Positions 26,877-36,659 are shown, numbered from the stretch's first letter. The stretch is 64,000 nucleotides of DNA from Gluconobacter roseus NBRC 3990 (GCF_006538885.1 NZ_BJLY01000004.1:248001-312000); one strand, 5' to 3'. Made by a program: numbers and translations. Notes: generated from the letters alone by a model not told the origin.

Positions 26877-27494
26877 ATGCAGTTGGAGGGAAAATTGAGC
26901 GATCATGAGTTCCGGCAGGCGGCCCGTCCTGACGTCTCCCTGTCTCCAGATCCCCTGATGCCCCCGTCTTCCTTTCCCGGAACACCCGGTACAGGCCCGC
27001 GGCTGCTGCCTTTTCTCATTCAGCGCGATGGTACATGGCTCTACCGGGGCTCTGCGATCAAACGCAAAGCCATGCTGTGCATGTTTTCTTCGATGCTGAC
27101 CCGTGATCCCGAAGGGACGTACTGGCTGAAAACGCCGATGGAGCAGGGCATCATCCAGGTCGAGGATGCGCCGTTTGTGGCGGTCGAGCTGGATTTCCGC
27201 GGAACCTGTGGCCGTCAGCAGAACCTGTGCTTCCGTACGAATATGGATGAACTGATCTGCGTCGGGCCCGAGCATCCGCTGTCCTGTGACTGGGATCGTC
27301 CGTCCGATGACTGTGCCAGCGTACCTTACGTCCATGTCCGTGACGGCGAGGGGGCCTTTCCCATCCTCGCGCGGGTCACGCGTGCGGTCCATTACGAACT
27401 CGCCGCCCTTGCCGTTCCCGGACATGTGAAAGGGCAGCCCTGTCTGGGCGTCTGGAGTCAGGACTGCTTTTTCCCGCTCTCGCGCCCTGCATGA
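26877..27494 (+). CDS. DUF1285 domain protein
   Basis: A 205-residue protein of the DUF1285 family, function unknown. The family pattern is clear: the segment FLIQRDGTWLYRGSAIKRKA followed by LKTPMEQGIIQVEDAPFVAV. I choose ATG 26877 (MQLEGKLSDHE) with AGAAGAG upstream; the longer frame begins at a TTG at 26844. Its stop overlaps the start of the CCA-adding enzyme gene by four bases, so the two are coupled, an arrangement I recall from other alphaproteobacteria. Confidence 0.85.
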   Translation: MQLEGKLSDHEFRQAARPDVSLSPDPLMPPSSFPGTPGTGPRLLPFLIQRDGTWLYRGSAIKRKAMLCMFSSMLTRDPEGTYWLKTPMEQGIIQVEDAPFVAVELDFRGTCGRQQNLCFRTNMDELICVGPEHPLSCDWDRPSDDCASVPYVHVRDGEGAFPILARVTRAVHYELAALAVPGHVKGQPCLGVWSQDCFFPLSRPA

Positions 27495-28681
27495 TGCAGA
27501 ATGCAGGCCTGTTGGAGCGCCTCCCGGACCGGTCCGGTCTGGAGCGGATCTGGAATATTCTGCCTGCTGCCCGGCTTGTCGGCGGTTCGGTTCGTGATCT
27601 TCTTGCGGATGTCACCGTCCACGATCTGGACCTTGCGACTCCGGAGCCACCCGAAGATGTGCTGCGCCATCTTGAGGATGCCGGGATCCGCGTCATTCCG
27701 ACCGGACTGTCCCACGGGACGGTTACGGCAGTGCTGGACGGCGTGCCTTACGAAATCACGACCCTGCGCCGCGATGAAGAAACCGACGGACGCCATGCGG
27801 TCGTCGCCTGGACGCGAGACTGGGCGGAAGATGCGGCCCGACGGGATTTCACGATCAATGCCATGTCGCTGGACCGGCATGACGGACTCCACGACTATTT
27901 TGGCGGCCGGGAAGATCTGGCGAACCGGCATGTCCGGTTCGTCGGAGAAGCGTCCCGCCGGATCGAAGAAGATGCGCTGAGAGCGCTGCGTTTTTTCCGG
28001 TTCGATGCGCGATATGGGAACGGTGCTCCGGACAAAGCGGCGTGCGAAGCCGTCTCGAAACAGCTTGAATTGATCCGCACACTCTCGGCCGAACGGATCG
28101 CATCCGAACTCCTGCGGATTCTGGCAGGTCCCCGTCTCATGGAGACGATCACGGCAATGTCGCGTGTTGGCCTGCTTCAGACCGTTCTGCCGTCTCCGGA
28201 CACCGCTTCTCTGTTGCGTCTGCTAAACTGTGATGCGCCATGCAATCCGTTGCTGCGCCTGTTTGCGCTCTGCCGCGAAAGAAGCAGCGAACTGGCCGGA
28301 CGTCTGAAGCTCTCCAATGCGGACGGTGCAAAGATTGAAGCTTGGGCCTCCGACAGTCCGGCGCTGCATCCGGACGCATCAGATGATGATCTGCGGCGCC
28401 TGCGTGTGCTGCAGCCTCTGGATTGCCTCATGGAACGGAGCTGGCTTGAACAGGCCCGGCGTGTCGGCGCGGCTGACCCTGACTGGGACAGGTTCCGGGA
28501 GAGCCTTCAGGCCATGCCGCAACCGGAGTTTCCCCTGTCAGGCAAGGATGCCATTGCCCAGGGTGTTCAGCCGGGACCGGGAATGGGGGCATGGCTGAAG
28601 ACCGGGCGGAACTGGTGGATGGCGAAGGGATGCCTGCCAGACCGGGCCGCCTGTCTGGCCTATTTGGCCGCACACAGGTGA
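27491..28681 (+). CDS. cca: CCA tRNA nucleotidyltransferase (class II)
   Basis: Adds or repairs the 3' CCA of tRNAs. The nucleotidyltransferase head shows GGSVRD (about residues 31-36), DLDLAT with the catalytic aspartate pair, and RRDFTINAM (about 117-125). RNA-binding helices include the LRALRFFRFDARYG segment. The 396 residues include no HD domain. A poly(A) polymerase identity is possible in this superfamily, but the alphaproteobacterial protein with DUF1285 upstream is normally the CCA enzyme. Its start overlaps the DUF1285 stop. Confidence 0.9.
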   Translation: MMQNAGLLERLPDRSGLERIWNILPAARLVGGSVRDLLADVTVHDLDLATPEPPEDVLRHLEDAGIRVIPTGLSHGTVTAVLDGVPYEITTLRRDEETDGRHAVVAWTRDWAEDAARRDFTINAMSLDRHDGLHDYFGGREDLANRHVRFVGEASRRIEEDALRALRFFRFDARYGNGAPDKAACEAVSKQLELIRTLSAERIASELLRILAGPRLMETITAMSRVGLLQTVLPSPDTASLLRLLNCDAPCNPLLRLFALCRERSSELAGRLKLSNADGAKIEAWASDSPALHPDASDDDLRRLRVLQPLDCLMERSWLEQARRVGAADPDWDRFRESLQAMPQPEFPLSGKDAIAQGVQPGPGMGAWLKTGRNWWMAKGCLPDRAACLAYLAAHR

Positions 28682-28726
28682 GGCTGCGGTTTCGTCCTTT
28701 TCGCAAGGCCTGCTAAACCCCCGGAT

Positions 28727-30481
28727 ATGACGAAAACGACAGCTCTTGATACGGACAGCCGCGTCCTGATGAAACGCATCTGGCGCGAGGAAATGCGCCA
28801 GCATGTCGGACGGATCATATCCGTGGTTATCCTGACGGTTCTGATGGCCGGGCTGACCGCGCTTTACCCTGCGGTCATCAAACGCGCCGTGGACATGTTT
28901 GCCGCGCATGATTCCCGGATTCTGTATCAGGTGCCGGCGCTGGTCGTGATTGTCACAGGGCTTAAAGCCGCCTCGCAGTACGGACAGACGATTGCCGTGC
29001 AAGGGCTGGTTCTTGCCGTGATCCGTGGCCTGCAGTCCCGCATGTTTGCGCATTCGCTGCAGGCCGACGTCTCGACCATCGAGAAGGAAGCCCCGGCCAA
29101 ATGGGCGGCGCGCTTCACAACGGATGCCATTTCGATCCGTGAAGCCATGATCCGGGTGGTCAATGCGCTCGGGGATGCGGTGACGGTGGTGGGACTGGTC
29201 ATTTCCATGATCGTAACCGACTGGGAACTGAGTCTGATTGCGCTCGTGCTTTATCCGGTTGCGGCAGTCCCTATCCAGAAGCTGGGCAAGAAAGTACGCC
29301 GGGCGTCGGGCGGCATGCAGGAACAGATCGGTGAGACATCCGCCCTGCTGAACGAGAGCTTTGCCCTGGCCCGTCAGGTCCGTATCTATCGTATGGAAGA
29401 CCGGGAAAGCACGCGGGTCGATCAGTCTCTGGATCTGCTGCATTCGGCATTCCTGCGGATTGCAAAAGGCCGTGCGCGCGTCGATCCGGTTCTTGAAGTT
29501 CTGGGCGGAGCAGCTGTGGCGGCCGTGCTGGGTTTTGCGGGCTGGCGGGCGGCGCAAGGTGGCGCGACGCTCGGAGATTTCACCGCCTTCATTGCAGCTC
29601 TTCTGACGGCATCGCGGCCAATCCGGGCGCTTGGCTCGCTCAATACGGCTCTTCAGGAGGGGCTGGCTGGCCTGTCGCGCGTCTTTGCCGTGATCGACGA
29701 ACCTCCGGCAGTGATGGAACGGTCCGGCGCGATATCGCTACCATCCGGAAAAGGCCATCTGGCCTTCCAGCAGGTCAGCTACCGTTATGACGACGGACGG
29801 GTTGGTCTGAAAAACCTGACATTCGAGGTCCAGCCAGGAAAAACAGTGGCGCTTGTCGGCCCCAGCGGCGCAGGCAAGTCCACAGCGCTTTCCCTGATCC
29901 CGCGCCTGCATGATGTGATCGAAGGCAGCATCTGTCTGGAAGGTGTGGATCTGCGGGATCTGACACTGTCATCCCTGCGCGACGCCATTGCGTATGTCAG
30001 TCAGGATACGACCTTGTTTGACATGTCCCTGATCGAGAATATCTGGATCGGGCGGCCGTCTGCATCGCGGATTGAAGTCGAGAAGGCCTGCGCCATGGCC
30101 GCAGTCGATTTCCTCGATAATCTCCCGGCAGGTCTGGAAACACGGGTAGGGCCGGGCGGTCGTCGTCTCTCGGGCGGACAGCGCCAGCGCGTGGCACTTG
30201 CGCGTGCCCTGCTGCGCAATCCGCGAATTCTGCTTCTGGATGAGGCAACCAGTGCGCTGGATTCTGAAAGCGAGGCCCGTGTGCAGAAGGCACTGGCCAA
30301 TCTGCGCTCAGGCCGGACAACCGTGATCGTGGCACACCGGCTTTCAACCGTGCAGGCAGCCGATCTTATCGTTGTGATGGATCATGGTGCCGTCGCCGAG
30401 GCAGGCACTCATGCGGAACTTCTCAGAAAGAACGGTCTTTATGCGCGGCTGGTGCGGACCCAGTCTTTGGCAGCGGCCTGA
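28727..30481 (+). CDS. ABC exporter, fused permease and ATPase (MsbA-like)
   Basis: A 584-residue half-transporter that would work as a homodimer in the inner membrane. Six membrane helices occupy about residues 25-320, with the permease-ATPase coupling region typical of lipid/drug exporters. In the ATPase domain, Walker A is GPSGAGKST, the signature is LSGGQRQRVALARALL and Walker B is ILLLDEATSALD. Similarity is to the MsbA/lipid exporter group; the substrate is not determinable. It follows cca by 45 bases. The last 43 bases overlap the 3' end of rppH on the opposite strand. Confidence 0.9.
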   Translation: MTKTTALDTDSRVLMKRIWREEMRQHVGRIISVVILTVLMAGLTALYPAVIKRAVDMFAAHDSRILYQVPALVVIVTGLKAASQYGQTIAVQGLVLAVIRGLQSRMFAHSLQADVSTIEKEAPAKWAARFTTDAISIREAMIRVVNALGDAVTVVGLVISMIVTDWELSLIALVLYPVAAVPIQKLGKKVRRASGGMQEQIGETSALLNESFALARQVRIYRMEDRESTRVDQSLDLLHSAFLRIAKGRARVDPVLEVLGGAAVAAVLGFAGWRAAQGGATLGDFTAFIAALLTASRPIRALGSLNTALQEGLAGLSRVFAVIDEPPAVMERSGAISLPSGKGHLAFQQVSYRYDDGRVGLKNLTFEVQPGKTVALVGPSGAGKSTALSLIPRLHDVIEGSICLEGVDLRDLTLSSLRDAIAYVSQDTTLFDMSLIENIWIGRPSASRIEVEKACAMAAVDFLDNLPAGLETRVGPGGRRLSGGQRQRVALARALLRNPRILLLDEATSALDSESEARVQKALANLRSGRTTVIVAHRLSTVQAADLIVVMDHGAVAEAGTHAELLRKNGLYARLVRTQSLAAA

Positions 30482-30951
30482 AACAGGGTCGTCAGTTCCG
30501 GAATCAGCGCTGCATAAAGATCTTTCTTGAAGCCCAGATTGCGCTCCAGCAGCACTGTCGGCTCAACCCATTCCCAGGTGTCGAATTCCGCCGGATCATG
30601 AAGGTCCAGACGGATATCGGAATCCTGACCTTCATAGCCCATCACGAACCATTTCTGTGTCTGCCCCCGAAAGCGGCCACCAAGAGCTTTTCCCATCAGA
30701 GCCTGCGGCAGATCATAGGAAAGCCAGTCTTCGCGCTCTGCCAGAATACAGGCGTTCCGCGTTCCGATTTCCTCTTCCATTTCCCGCAGTGCAGCGACTT
30801 CTGGTGTCTCACCGTCATCAATACCGCCCTGCGGACACTGCCATACATCACCCGGAAGATCCGTCCGGCGGGCGATGAACAGTTTGCCATCGTGGTTAAA
30901 GAGGGCAATGCCCACATTCGGGCGATAGGGCAGGGTCTGGGGATCGATCAC
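30439..30951 (-). CDS. rppH: RNA pyrophosphohydrolase
   Basis: Nudix hydrolase that removes pyrophosphate from 5'-triphosphate mRNA ends, which triggers decay. The Nudix box GGIDDGETPEVAALREMEEE starts near residue 42. The N-terminus LPYRPNVGIALFNHDGKLFI and the segment WQCPQGGID are typical of RppH/NudH. Length 170 is normal. It starts inside the stop of the polysaccharide deacetylase gene (ATGA overlap). Its 3' end overlaps the ABC exporter gene by 43 bases in a convergent arrangement with no terminator between. Confidence 0.94.
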   Translation of the reverse strand: MIDPQTLPYRPNVGIALFNHDGKLFIARRTDLPGDVWQCPQGGIDDGETPEVAALREMEEEIGTRNACILAEREDWLSYDLPQALMGKALGGRFRGQTQKWFVMGYEGQDSDIRLDLHDPAEFDTWEWVEPTVLLERNLGFKKDLYAALIPELTTLFQAAAKDWVRTSRA

Positions 30952-32117
30952 AGAGGGGCTCCCTGGCTGGAGGATGAAAGATTGGCCGCCTGATCATTGC
31001 TGATGCCGCTATCCGCAAAGGCCGAAGGAGGCACCAGCACAAAACGGGCTGCCGCAGGTCCCTTGAGCCAGTTCGCCAGCCGGTCAATCATGACCGGCGT
31101 GACCGGTCCGACCATCAGCAGGATTTTTGCGGGTTTTCCATCCTGAGGCAGCAGGGCCGCGAGCCTGTTATCCAGAGTGGTGGCGTCCGTATCCCCATCA
31201 ATCCAGGCCGTTGCCGTCATGCCGCGCGTCCGGCGTCCATCCTGTGCTGAACCGGCCAGATACAGCAGGCCCTTACTGCTGATGATATTGGCGATCGGTG
31301 AAAAATCCGGAGAGGTCGCATAGCCACCGCCGGGCTGATCATCCCCGTTTTCGGACGCATCTGTCAGGCCTTCCGCACCCGCCGCGCGGGACAGGCACCA
31401 TTCCAGTTCGCGCTGGTCGTCAGCAGCCGAGTTTCCATATCCAAGGGCATGCGGACCTTCATCGACCCGCTCAGGATGCGCACTCTGCATCGGCAGGGTG
31501 ACATAGACTTCCCGATGGCTGGCATGTGCCCGCGCAATCACGTCACTGATATTGCTAACATACGGCGACACGCCCACAGCGACAGGCGCGGGAATACGCG
31601 ACAGCACGTCATAGGTCAGAGCGTCAGAATATCCGAACCCCTGCAACACGATCGCGACAGCGGTTTTATCCACTGGAAGCGCAACCGGAGCCGGGCTGAC
31701 AACTGCCGGTAAATTGGGTGCGGTAGGTGACGTAACCGGCGGAAGGGACTGCTGTGCAACAGCGTTTGGATCTGCCTTGGGCACCGCCGCATCAGTCGTG
31801 GCCGGAGGTGCCGCGGTAGAAGATCCCGCCGAATGCGGGGCCTCCTGTACCGGCTGAGCCTCAACCGTTTTTACAGCCGGAGCGGTATCATTCGGAACCG
31901 GTGTAGAAGCAATTGACGACTCAGTGTGAGCGGGAACGGCAGGCCTAACTGGTGGCGTTGCTTTCGCGATGACCGCAGGTTTGCGCTGATGCAGCAGAAA
32001 TGCCGTTGCGCCTGCCCCTCCCGCAAGGAGGACAGCCCAGAACGCGATCAGAAGGCGTCCGATAACAGGAAGTCGTTGCCAGAGCCCTGGTCGGCTGGAG
32101 GCGGGACGGTTCTGCAC
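30948..32117 (-). CDS. Divergent polysaccharide deacetylase family protein (YibQ-like)
   Basis: A 389-residue protein with an N-terminal membrane helix (VIGRLLIAFWAVLLAGGAGATAFLL), a long proline/alanine/threonine-rich linker to about residue 150, and a NodB-like deacetylase fold beginning VAIVLQGFGYS. The usual VxDDxG-type first motif is degenerate here (LQGFG), so catalysis is doubtful. Periplasmic location is predicted. In alphaproteobacteria this family lies beside ctpA and envC, and a role in cell wall maturation is commonly assumed. It follows ctpA by 25 bases and overlaps rppH. Confidence 0.85.
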   Translation of the reverse strand: MQNRPASSRPGLWQRLPVIGRLLIAFWAVLLAGGAGATAFLLHQRKPAVIAKATPPVRPAVPAHTESSIASTPVPNDTAPAVKTVEAQPVQEAPHSAGSSTAAPPATTDAAVPKADPNAVAQQSLPPVTSPTAPNLPAVVSPAPVALPVDKTAVAIVLQGFGYSDALTYDVLSRIPAPVAVGVSPYVSNISDVIARAHASHREVYVTLPMQSAHPERVDEGPHALGYGNSAADDQRELEWCLSRAAGAEGLTDASENGDDQPGGGYATSPDFSPIANIISSKGLLYLAGSAQDGRRTRGMTATAWIDGDTDATTLDNRLAALLPQDGKPAKILLMVGPVTPVMIDRLANWLKGPAAARFVLVPPSAFADSGISNDQAANLSSSSQGAPL

Positions 32118-32142
32118 GATCCGGGATGTCCTTTTTTAGTTT

Positions 32143-33603
32143 TTAGTGACGCGCTTCAGGCGGCTTAGGGGAAGTGGCAGGTGTGGACGCCTTGACCTCG
32201 GTCGCAGGCGCAGTCGCCGGAGCCGGGTTTGAAAGCCCAGCCATGGCATTGATCACCTTGATCGCCTGCTGAAGCTGGAAATCGGTTGCAGGCTTCGTGG
32301 CATCGAATGCGGGCCAGCTGGCATCCGGCATCTTCGGAATGGATTTCGCGATCGGCGGAATATCAGTACGCGGGGTTTCGTTCGTCCGGTTGCCGCCGAT
32401 ATTCGTCAGGATGTGGGACAGGTCGGCCTCACGATAACCATAGGCATCGTCATCCTTGGTCTCGGCCACGGGAATATCGGGCGTAATGCCAAGGCCCTGA
32501 ATGGAGCGGCCGGACGGCGTGTAATAGCGCGCTGTCGTCAGACGCACTGCACCCTGATCGCCGATGGGGATGAGAGTCTGGACCGAGCCTTTGCCGAAGG
32601 TCTTCTCACCAAGAATGATGGCGCGATGATGATCCTTCAGGGCGCCCGCCACGATTTCACTGGCCGAGGCCGAGCCGCCATTCGTCAGGACAACGATCGG
32701 CAGGCCATTGGTGATGTCCGTGCCCTTGGCATCCCAACGCTGGTTGTTTTCAGCGTGACGGCCACGGATCGAGACGATTTCACCGTCCTTGATGAAGTCG
32801 TCCGAAACGGCAATGGCCTGATCGAGCTTGCCGCCCGGATTGGAGCGCAGGTCAAGGATGATGCCGGTCAGTTTCCCGCTCGGCGCCTTGGTGGCCTGTG
32901 CTTTCAGCTTGTCAAAGGCGGCATGCATGGCACTTTCGAGATCATCATCGAACTCGGTCAGGCGGATGTAGCCGGTGCTGCCATACAGCGCAGACTTCAC
33001 AATCTGGACGTGCACGATCTCACGCGTCATGTCGAAGGTGAGCGTCTTGCCTGTCTTGGGACGGACGATCGTCAGGCTGATTTTCGTGCCCGGATCACCA
33101 CGCATTTTACGAACAGCCTGATCGAGCGTCAGGTCATCAATGCTCTTGTGGTCCACCATCGTGATGAAATCGCCGGGCTGGATGCCCGCGCGCGCGGCCG
33201 GGGTGCCGTCGATCGGGGAGACCACACGAACATGTCCGGACTCACCCTGAACCTGAAGACCCAAACCACCGAACTTGCCCGAAATCTCGGTCTGCATGTC
33301 GTGGAACTGGGCTGCGGTCATGTAGGACGAATGGGGGTCGAGATTGCCGACCATCCCATCAAGCGCGTTATTGATCAGGTCCTTGTCGGAGACGGGGTGG
33401 ACATATTCCGCCTTCACCACATCCATGACCGTTCCCAGCAGTGTCAGCAGACGGACGGTTTCCGCGCTGTTGTCATGGGAAATTTCACGGGCGAGGGCTG
33501 CGCCCGGAAAGTCGCCGGAGCTAGCAAGACGCAGGGCGCCCGGTCCGACGGCCAGTCCGGCCAGAAAGGCGGTGCCCAGCAACAGGCCACTGCGAAACTT
33601 CAT
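32143..33603 (-). CDS. ctpA: S41 family C-terminal processing protease
   Basis: Periplasmic serine protease that trims protein C-termini. A signal or anchor segment (LLLGTAFLAGLAVGPGALRL) starts the 486-residue protein. A PDZ domain covers about residues 105-185 (GLGLQVQGESG, ARAGIQPGDFI), and the S41 domain follows. By comparison with E. coli Prc, the catalytic residues are Ser313 (GGSASASE), Lys338 (FGKG) and Gln342. The C-terminal 90 residues are alanine/proline-rich. It lies in the gpmI-envC-ctpA-deacetylase-rppH order found across alphaproteobacteria; EnvC-type proteins and Ctp proteases both act on the septal wall system. Confidence 0.95.
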   Translation of the reverse strand: MKFRSGLLLGTAFLAGLAVGPGALRLASSGDFPGAALAREISHDNSAETVRLLTLLGTVMDVVKAEYVHPVSDKDLINNALDGMVGNLDPHSSYMTAAQFHDMQTEISGKFGGLGLQVQGESGHVRVVSPIDGTPAARAGIQPGDFITMVDHKSIDDLTLDQAVRKMRGDPGTKISLTIVRPKTGKTLTFDMTREIVHVQIVKSALYGSTGYIRLTEFDDDLESAMHAAFDKLKAQATKAPSGKLTGIILDLRSNPGGKLDQAIAVSDDFIKDGEIVSIRGRHAENNQRWDAKGTDITNGLPIVVLTNGGSASASEIVAGALKDHHRAIILGEKTFGKGSVQTLIPIGDQGAVRLTTARYYTPSGRSIQGLGITPDIPVAETKDDDAYGYREADLSHILTNIGGNRTNETPRTDIPPIAKSIPKMPDASWPAFDATKPATDFQLQQAIKVINAMAGLSNPAPATAPATEVKASTPATSPKPPEARH

Positions 33604-33733
33604 GTGATCTCCATCCTCGGGAACGAAGGAATGTCCTGACCCGTCATTACCTGCTAAGGCAGGCTTAGCCGGTTCAGGTTGCCAAATTACTAAGAAATGA
33701 TCCTACAAGGTCAGACGCGCTCGGCAAACCGGA

Positions 33734-35035
33734 TCATAGGAACGGAGCAGGACTGACGACCTGCGTGCCATGCCGGAGCTGGACAAAAAGCATCCCATCG
33801 GCCGCAGGCATCTGGCCGAGTGTGGCAGCTTTCCTGATGCTTTGGCCATCCGAAACATTCAGCTGTCCCAGTCCGGAAAGGACGAAGCGGTAATTCCGTC
33901 CGCAGTCCAGGATCAGCATCTGCCCAAAGGAGCGGAAGGGGCCGGCAAATTCGACTCGGCCCGTGCAGGGGGCCTGTACGGACGCGGAGGAGAGGGCGGC
34001 ATAGGTGATGCCGGTTGCGGGGCCGGCTTCCGTCGTCTGGCCCCAGCGGATGGCAACATGACCTGAAACGGGTGCATGGCCGCTGCCACTGGAAACGCCC
34101 TGTCCGGCCGAAGACAGGGCCTGAGCCTGCGACCGCGCATGGCGCGCGCGTTCGAGCTGGTGCTGCCGGGCCAGAGCAGCAGCTTCCTTTTCCAGTTCGG
34201 CGCGCGCCTGGGCTTCCTGACGGACAAGCGTGTCGATTTCGGCGGACAGATCCGCTGCGGCCTGCATGGCGTCGGCAACGGCCTTGCGGGCTTTCAGGGC
34301 GCCCTGATCCGCGACGGCTTCCTGTCGTGCTGCAACTTTGGTGCGGGCTGCGGCTGCATTGCGCTCGCGGGTCTGTTGCGCAAGCAGGTCTGCAAGTTCC
34401 TTCTGCCGGTTATCCAGATCGATACCGATGGCATGGAGTTCGTCTTCGCGGGACTGCAATGCCTGTGCCCGCTGCTGGGTCAGGCGCGAGAAGCCACCAA
34501 GCACGGAGAGTGCCATTACGCTTTCGGACGCTGTTTCAGGCGAGGCCAGCAGTGCTGCATCCGGTGCGATGGACAGGCGGGCTGCGACGGGAAGCAGGGG
34601 CTGAAGCGCATCGTTCTGGTGGCGAATATCCGCTTCAACAGCCGTCCGCTTGTCTATCAGCTCCGCAATACTTGCCTTGAGTGCAAGGATGCGGCTCTGG
34701 GTCGTGTCCACGGCAGACTGTGCCGTATGGGTCTGGGCCGTGAAGGCGAGAGTGCGTGCATTGTCCTGACGGGCCTTTGCTTCGGCCTGTGCCGAGGCAA
34801 GCTGTTTTGCCTTCAGGGCCGCAGCTTCATCCGCCTGCCGTTTTTCCAGAGCTTTGCGCGCGGCCTGGGCGCGGGCGAGGGCTCTCTGTCCCTCGCTGGG
34901 CGCGGCGACCGCCGGTTTTTCTGTATGGCGGATGTGATGATGAGACGCGTGATGGGCTGCCGCCCAGCCGGGCGACAGGACCAGAACGAGCGGCAGAAAC
35001 GATCGTGGATCAGGCGCTTTCAAGCAGGGAAACAC
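33734..35035 (-). CDS. EnvC-like murein hydrolase activator (M23/LytM, degenerate)
   Basis: A 433-residue periplasmic protein with a signal peptide (FLPLVLVLSPGWAAA), a histidine-rich start to the mature protein (HHASHHHIRH), long coiled coils at about residues 45-300, and a C-terminal LytM-like domain (GRVEFAGPFRSFGQMLILDC, VQLRHGTQVVSPAPFL). The zinc-binding histidine pattern of active M23 peptidases is absent, as in EnvC, which activates amidases rather than cutting wall itself. Its first 26 bases overlap the end of gpmI. A 130-base gap before ctpA contains a GCTAAG-N5-CTTAGC inverted repeat (33653-33669). Confidence 0.88.
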   Translation of the reverse strand: MFPCLKAPDPRSFLPLVLVLSPGWAAAHHASHHHIRHTEKPAVAAPSEGQRALARAQAARKALEKRQADEAAALKAKQLASAQAEAKARQDNARTLAFTAQTHTAQSAVDTTQSRILALKASIAELIDKRTAVEADIRHQNDALQPLLPVAARLSIAPDAALLASPETASESVMALSVLGGFSRLTQQRAQALQSREDELHAIGIDLDNRQKELADLLAQQTRERNAAAARTKVAARQEAVADQGALKARKAVADAMQAAADLSAEIDTLVRQEAQARAELEKEAAALARQHQLERARHARSQAQALSSAGQGVSSGSGHAPVSGHVAIRWGQTTEAGPATGITYAALSSASVQAPCTGRVEFAGPFRSFGQMLILDCGRNYRFVLSGLGQLNVSDGQSIRKAATLGQMPAADGMLFVQLRHGTQVVSPAPFL

Positions 35036-36542
35036 CCGTCATGGCTTCAGGCTGTTTCACGCCCATCAGGGCCAGCATGGTGGGGGCCAGATCAGCCAGA
35101 CGGCCGTCATGGATTGTCCGGCCGTCCGCATGTGCCAGAATGACAGGCACGACGTTCAGCGTGTGAGACGTGTGCGCACCGCCCGTCACGGGATCGCGCA
35201 TGGTCTCGCAGTTACCGTGATCTGCCGTGACAAGCAGGCTGCCGCCCGCCTCGACGATGGCGTCATTGATGCGGCCCAGCCCCTGATCGACGGTCTCGCA
35301 GGCCTTGATGGCGGCGGGCAGGGAGCCGGTATGGCCGACCATGTCCGGATTGGCGAAGTTCAGCACGATCATGTCGAACTTGCCGCTTTCGATGGCGGCA
35401 ACGGCCCTATCCGTCAGTTCAGGGGCGGACATTTCGGGCTGAAGATCGTAGGTCGCAACCTTGGGGGATGGGACCAGAATGCGCTCTTCGCCTTCGAACT
35501 GCACTTCGCGGCCACCATTCAGGAAGTAGGTGACGTGCGGGTATTTTTCCGTCTCCGCCATGCGAAGCTGTGTCTTGCCGGCTTTGGAGACCACATCACC
35601 CAGCAGATCATCAAGCGAGACCTTGGCGAACAGGACGCTCATATGCGGGGCCAGATGGTCGGAATAGCGCGACATGCCGCAGACGGATGCGAACTTCACC
35701 TTCCGGCCGCTGTCGTAATCCGCAAAATCGGGCAGGACGAGGACGTCCAGAAGCTGGCGGATGCGGTCTGCGCGGAAATTGCAGGCCAGAATGCCGTCGC
35801 CATCCTTCATGCCAGCATAGTCGCCCAGAACGGTGGGGAGAACAAATTCATCCCCCTTGTCACTGTCGTAACTGGCCTTGAGGGCGGAAAGCGCGTCCGG
35901 AGCGTGAGGGCCTTTCGCATCACGGATGGCATCGACCGCAAGAGCGACGCGTTCCCAGCGACGATCACGGTCCATCGCATAATAGCGGCCGCTCAGGGTT
36001 GCGATTTTGACGCTGTCAGGCAGGTCCTTGAGGAATTTGCCGATGAATTCCTCGCCCGAACGCGGCGCAGTATCGCGGCCATCACTGAAAATATGCACGG
36101 CAACCGGAATGCCGGCTTCGCTGACGATCTTCGCGAGCGCGACGACATGGTCCTGATGGGCATGGACGCCGCCGGGCGAGATCAGGCCCATGAGATGGCA
36201 GGTACCGCCCGAAGCCTTCAGGGATGCAATAAAGTCCAGAAGGACCGGGTTTTTAGCCAGCGAGCCGTCACGGGCGCTGCGGGAAATGCGTGGCAGTTCC
36301 TGCATGACGACACGACCGGCGCCGATATTCAGATGGCCGACTTCGGAATTGCCCATCTGGCCGTCGGGCAGACCAACGTCTTCACCTGACGTTTTCAGGA
36401 AGGCATGGGGGCTGGTGGTCCAGAGGTGGTCGAACGTCGGGATATTGGCGAGACGGACCGCATTGTCGGATTCATCCTCACGCCAGCCAAAGCCGTCGAG
36501 AATGACGAGCATGACGGGGCGGGGGATCGGGGATGTGGACAT
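35010..36542 (-). CDS. gpmI: 2,3-bisphosphoglycerate-independent phosphoglycerate mutase
   Basis: Interconverts 3- and 2-phosphoglycerate in lower glycolysis and gluconeogenesis, using two manganese ions and a phosphoserine intermediate. The metal-binding LVILDGFGW (D16) and the nucleophile Ser66 in MGNSEVGH are in place; the second metal cluster includes NFANPDMVGHTG and TADHGNCE near the C-terminus. Length 510 is normal. First gene of the minus-strand envelope cluster, overlapping the envC-like gene by 26 bases. Confidence 0.97.
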   Translation of the reverse strand: MSTSPIPRPVMLVILDGFGWREDESDNAVRLANIPTFDHLWTTSPHAFLKTSGEDVGLPDGQMGNSEVGHLNIGAGRVVMQELPRISRSARDGSLAKNPVLLDFIASLKASGGTCHLMGLISPGGVHAHQDHVVALAKIVSEAGIPVAVHIFSDGRDTAPRSGEEFIGKFLKDLPDSVKIATLSGRYYAMDRDRRWERVALAVDAIRDAKGPHAPDALSALKASYDSDKGDEFVLPTVLGDYAGMKDGDGILACNFRADRIRQLLDVLVLPDFADYDSGRKVKFASVCGMSRYSDHLAPHMSVLFAKVSLDDLLGDVVSKAGKTQLRMAETEKYPHVTYFLNGGREVQFEGEERILVPSPKVATYDLQPEMSAPELTDRAVAAIESGKFDMIVLNFANPDMVGHTGSLPAAIKACETVDQGLGRINDAIVEAGGSLLVTADHGNCETMRDPVTGGAHTSHTLNVVPVILAHADGRTIHDGRLADLAPTMLALMGVKQPEAMTGVSLLESA

Positions 36543-36613
36543 GGGCTGTCTCCTGCCGGGAAGGAGGGATGGGACTGTTTCCCCATCATGCCATCATTCC
36601 ATACAAATGCGAA

Positions 36614-36634
36614 CGCCCGCCATGAAGGCGGGCG
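36614..36634 (-). terminator. GC-rich hairpin after csbD
   Basis: CGCCCGCC (36614-36621), ATGAA loop, GGCGGGCG (36627-36634): a perfect 8-base-pair stem 25 bases past the csbD stop on the minus strand. The following bases on that strand (TTCGCATTTG) are only weakly T-rich. It separates csbD from gpmI. Confidence 0.6.
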
Positions 36635-36659
36635 CTGCATCGTGATCAGTGCGTCAGCG

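Noticed and set aside
33653-33669. GCTAAG-N5-CTTAGC repeat between the envC-like gene and ctpA as a terminator
   Set aside because: No T run follows on either strand, and the genes look cotranscribed; it may be a chance repeat or a weak operator.
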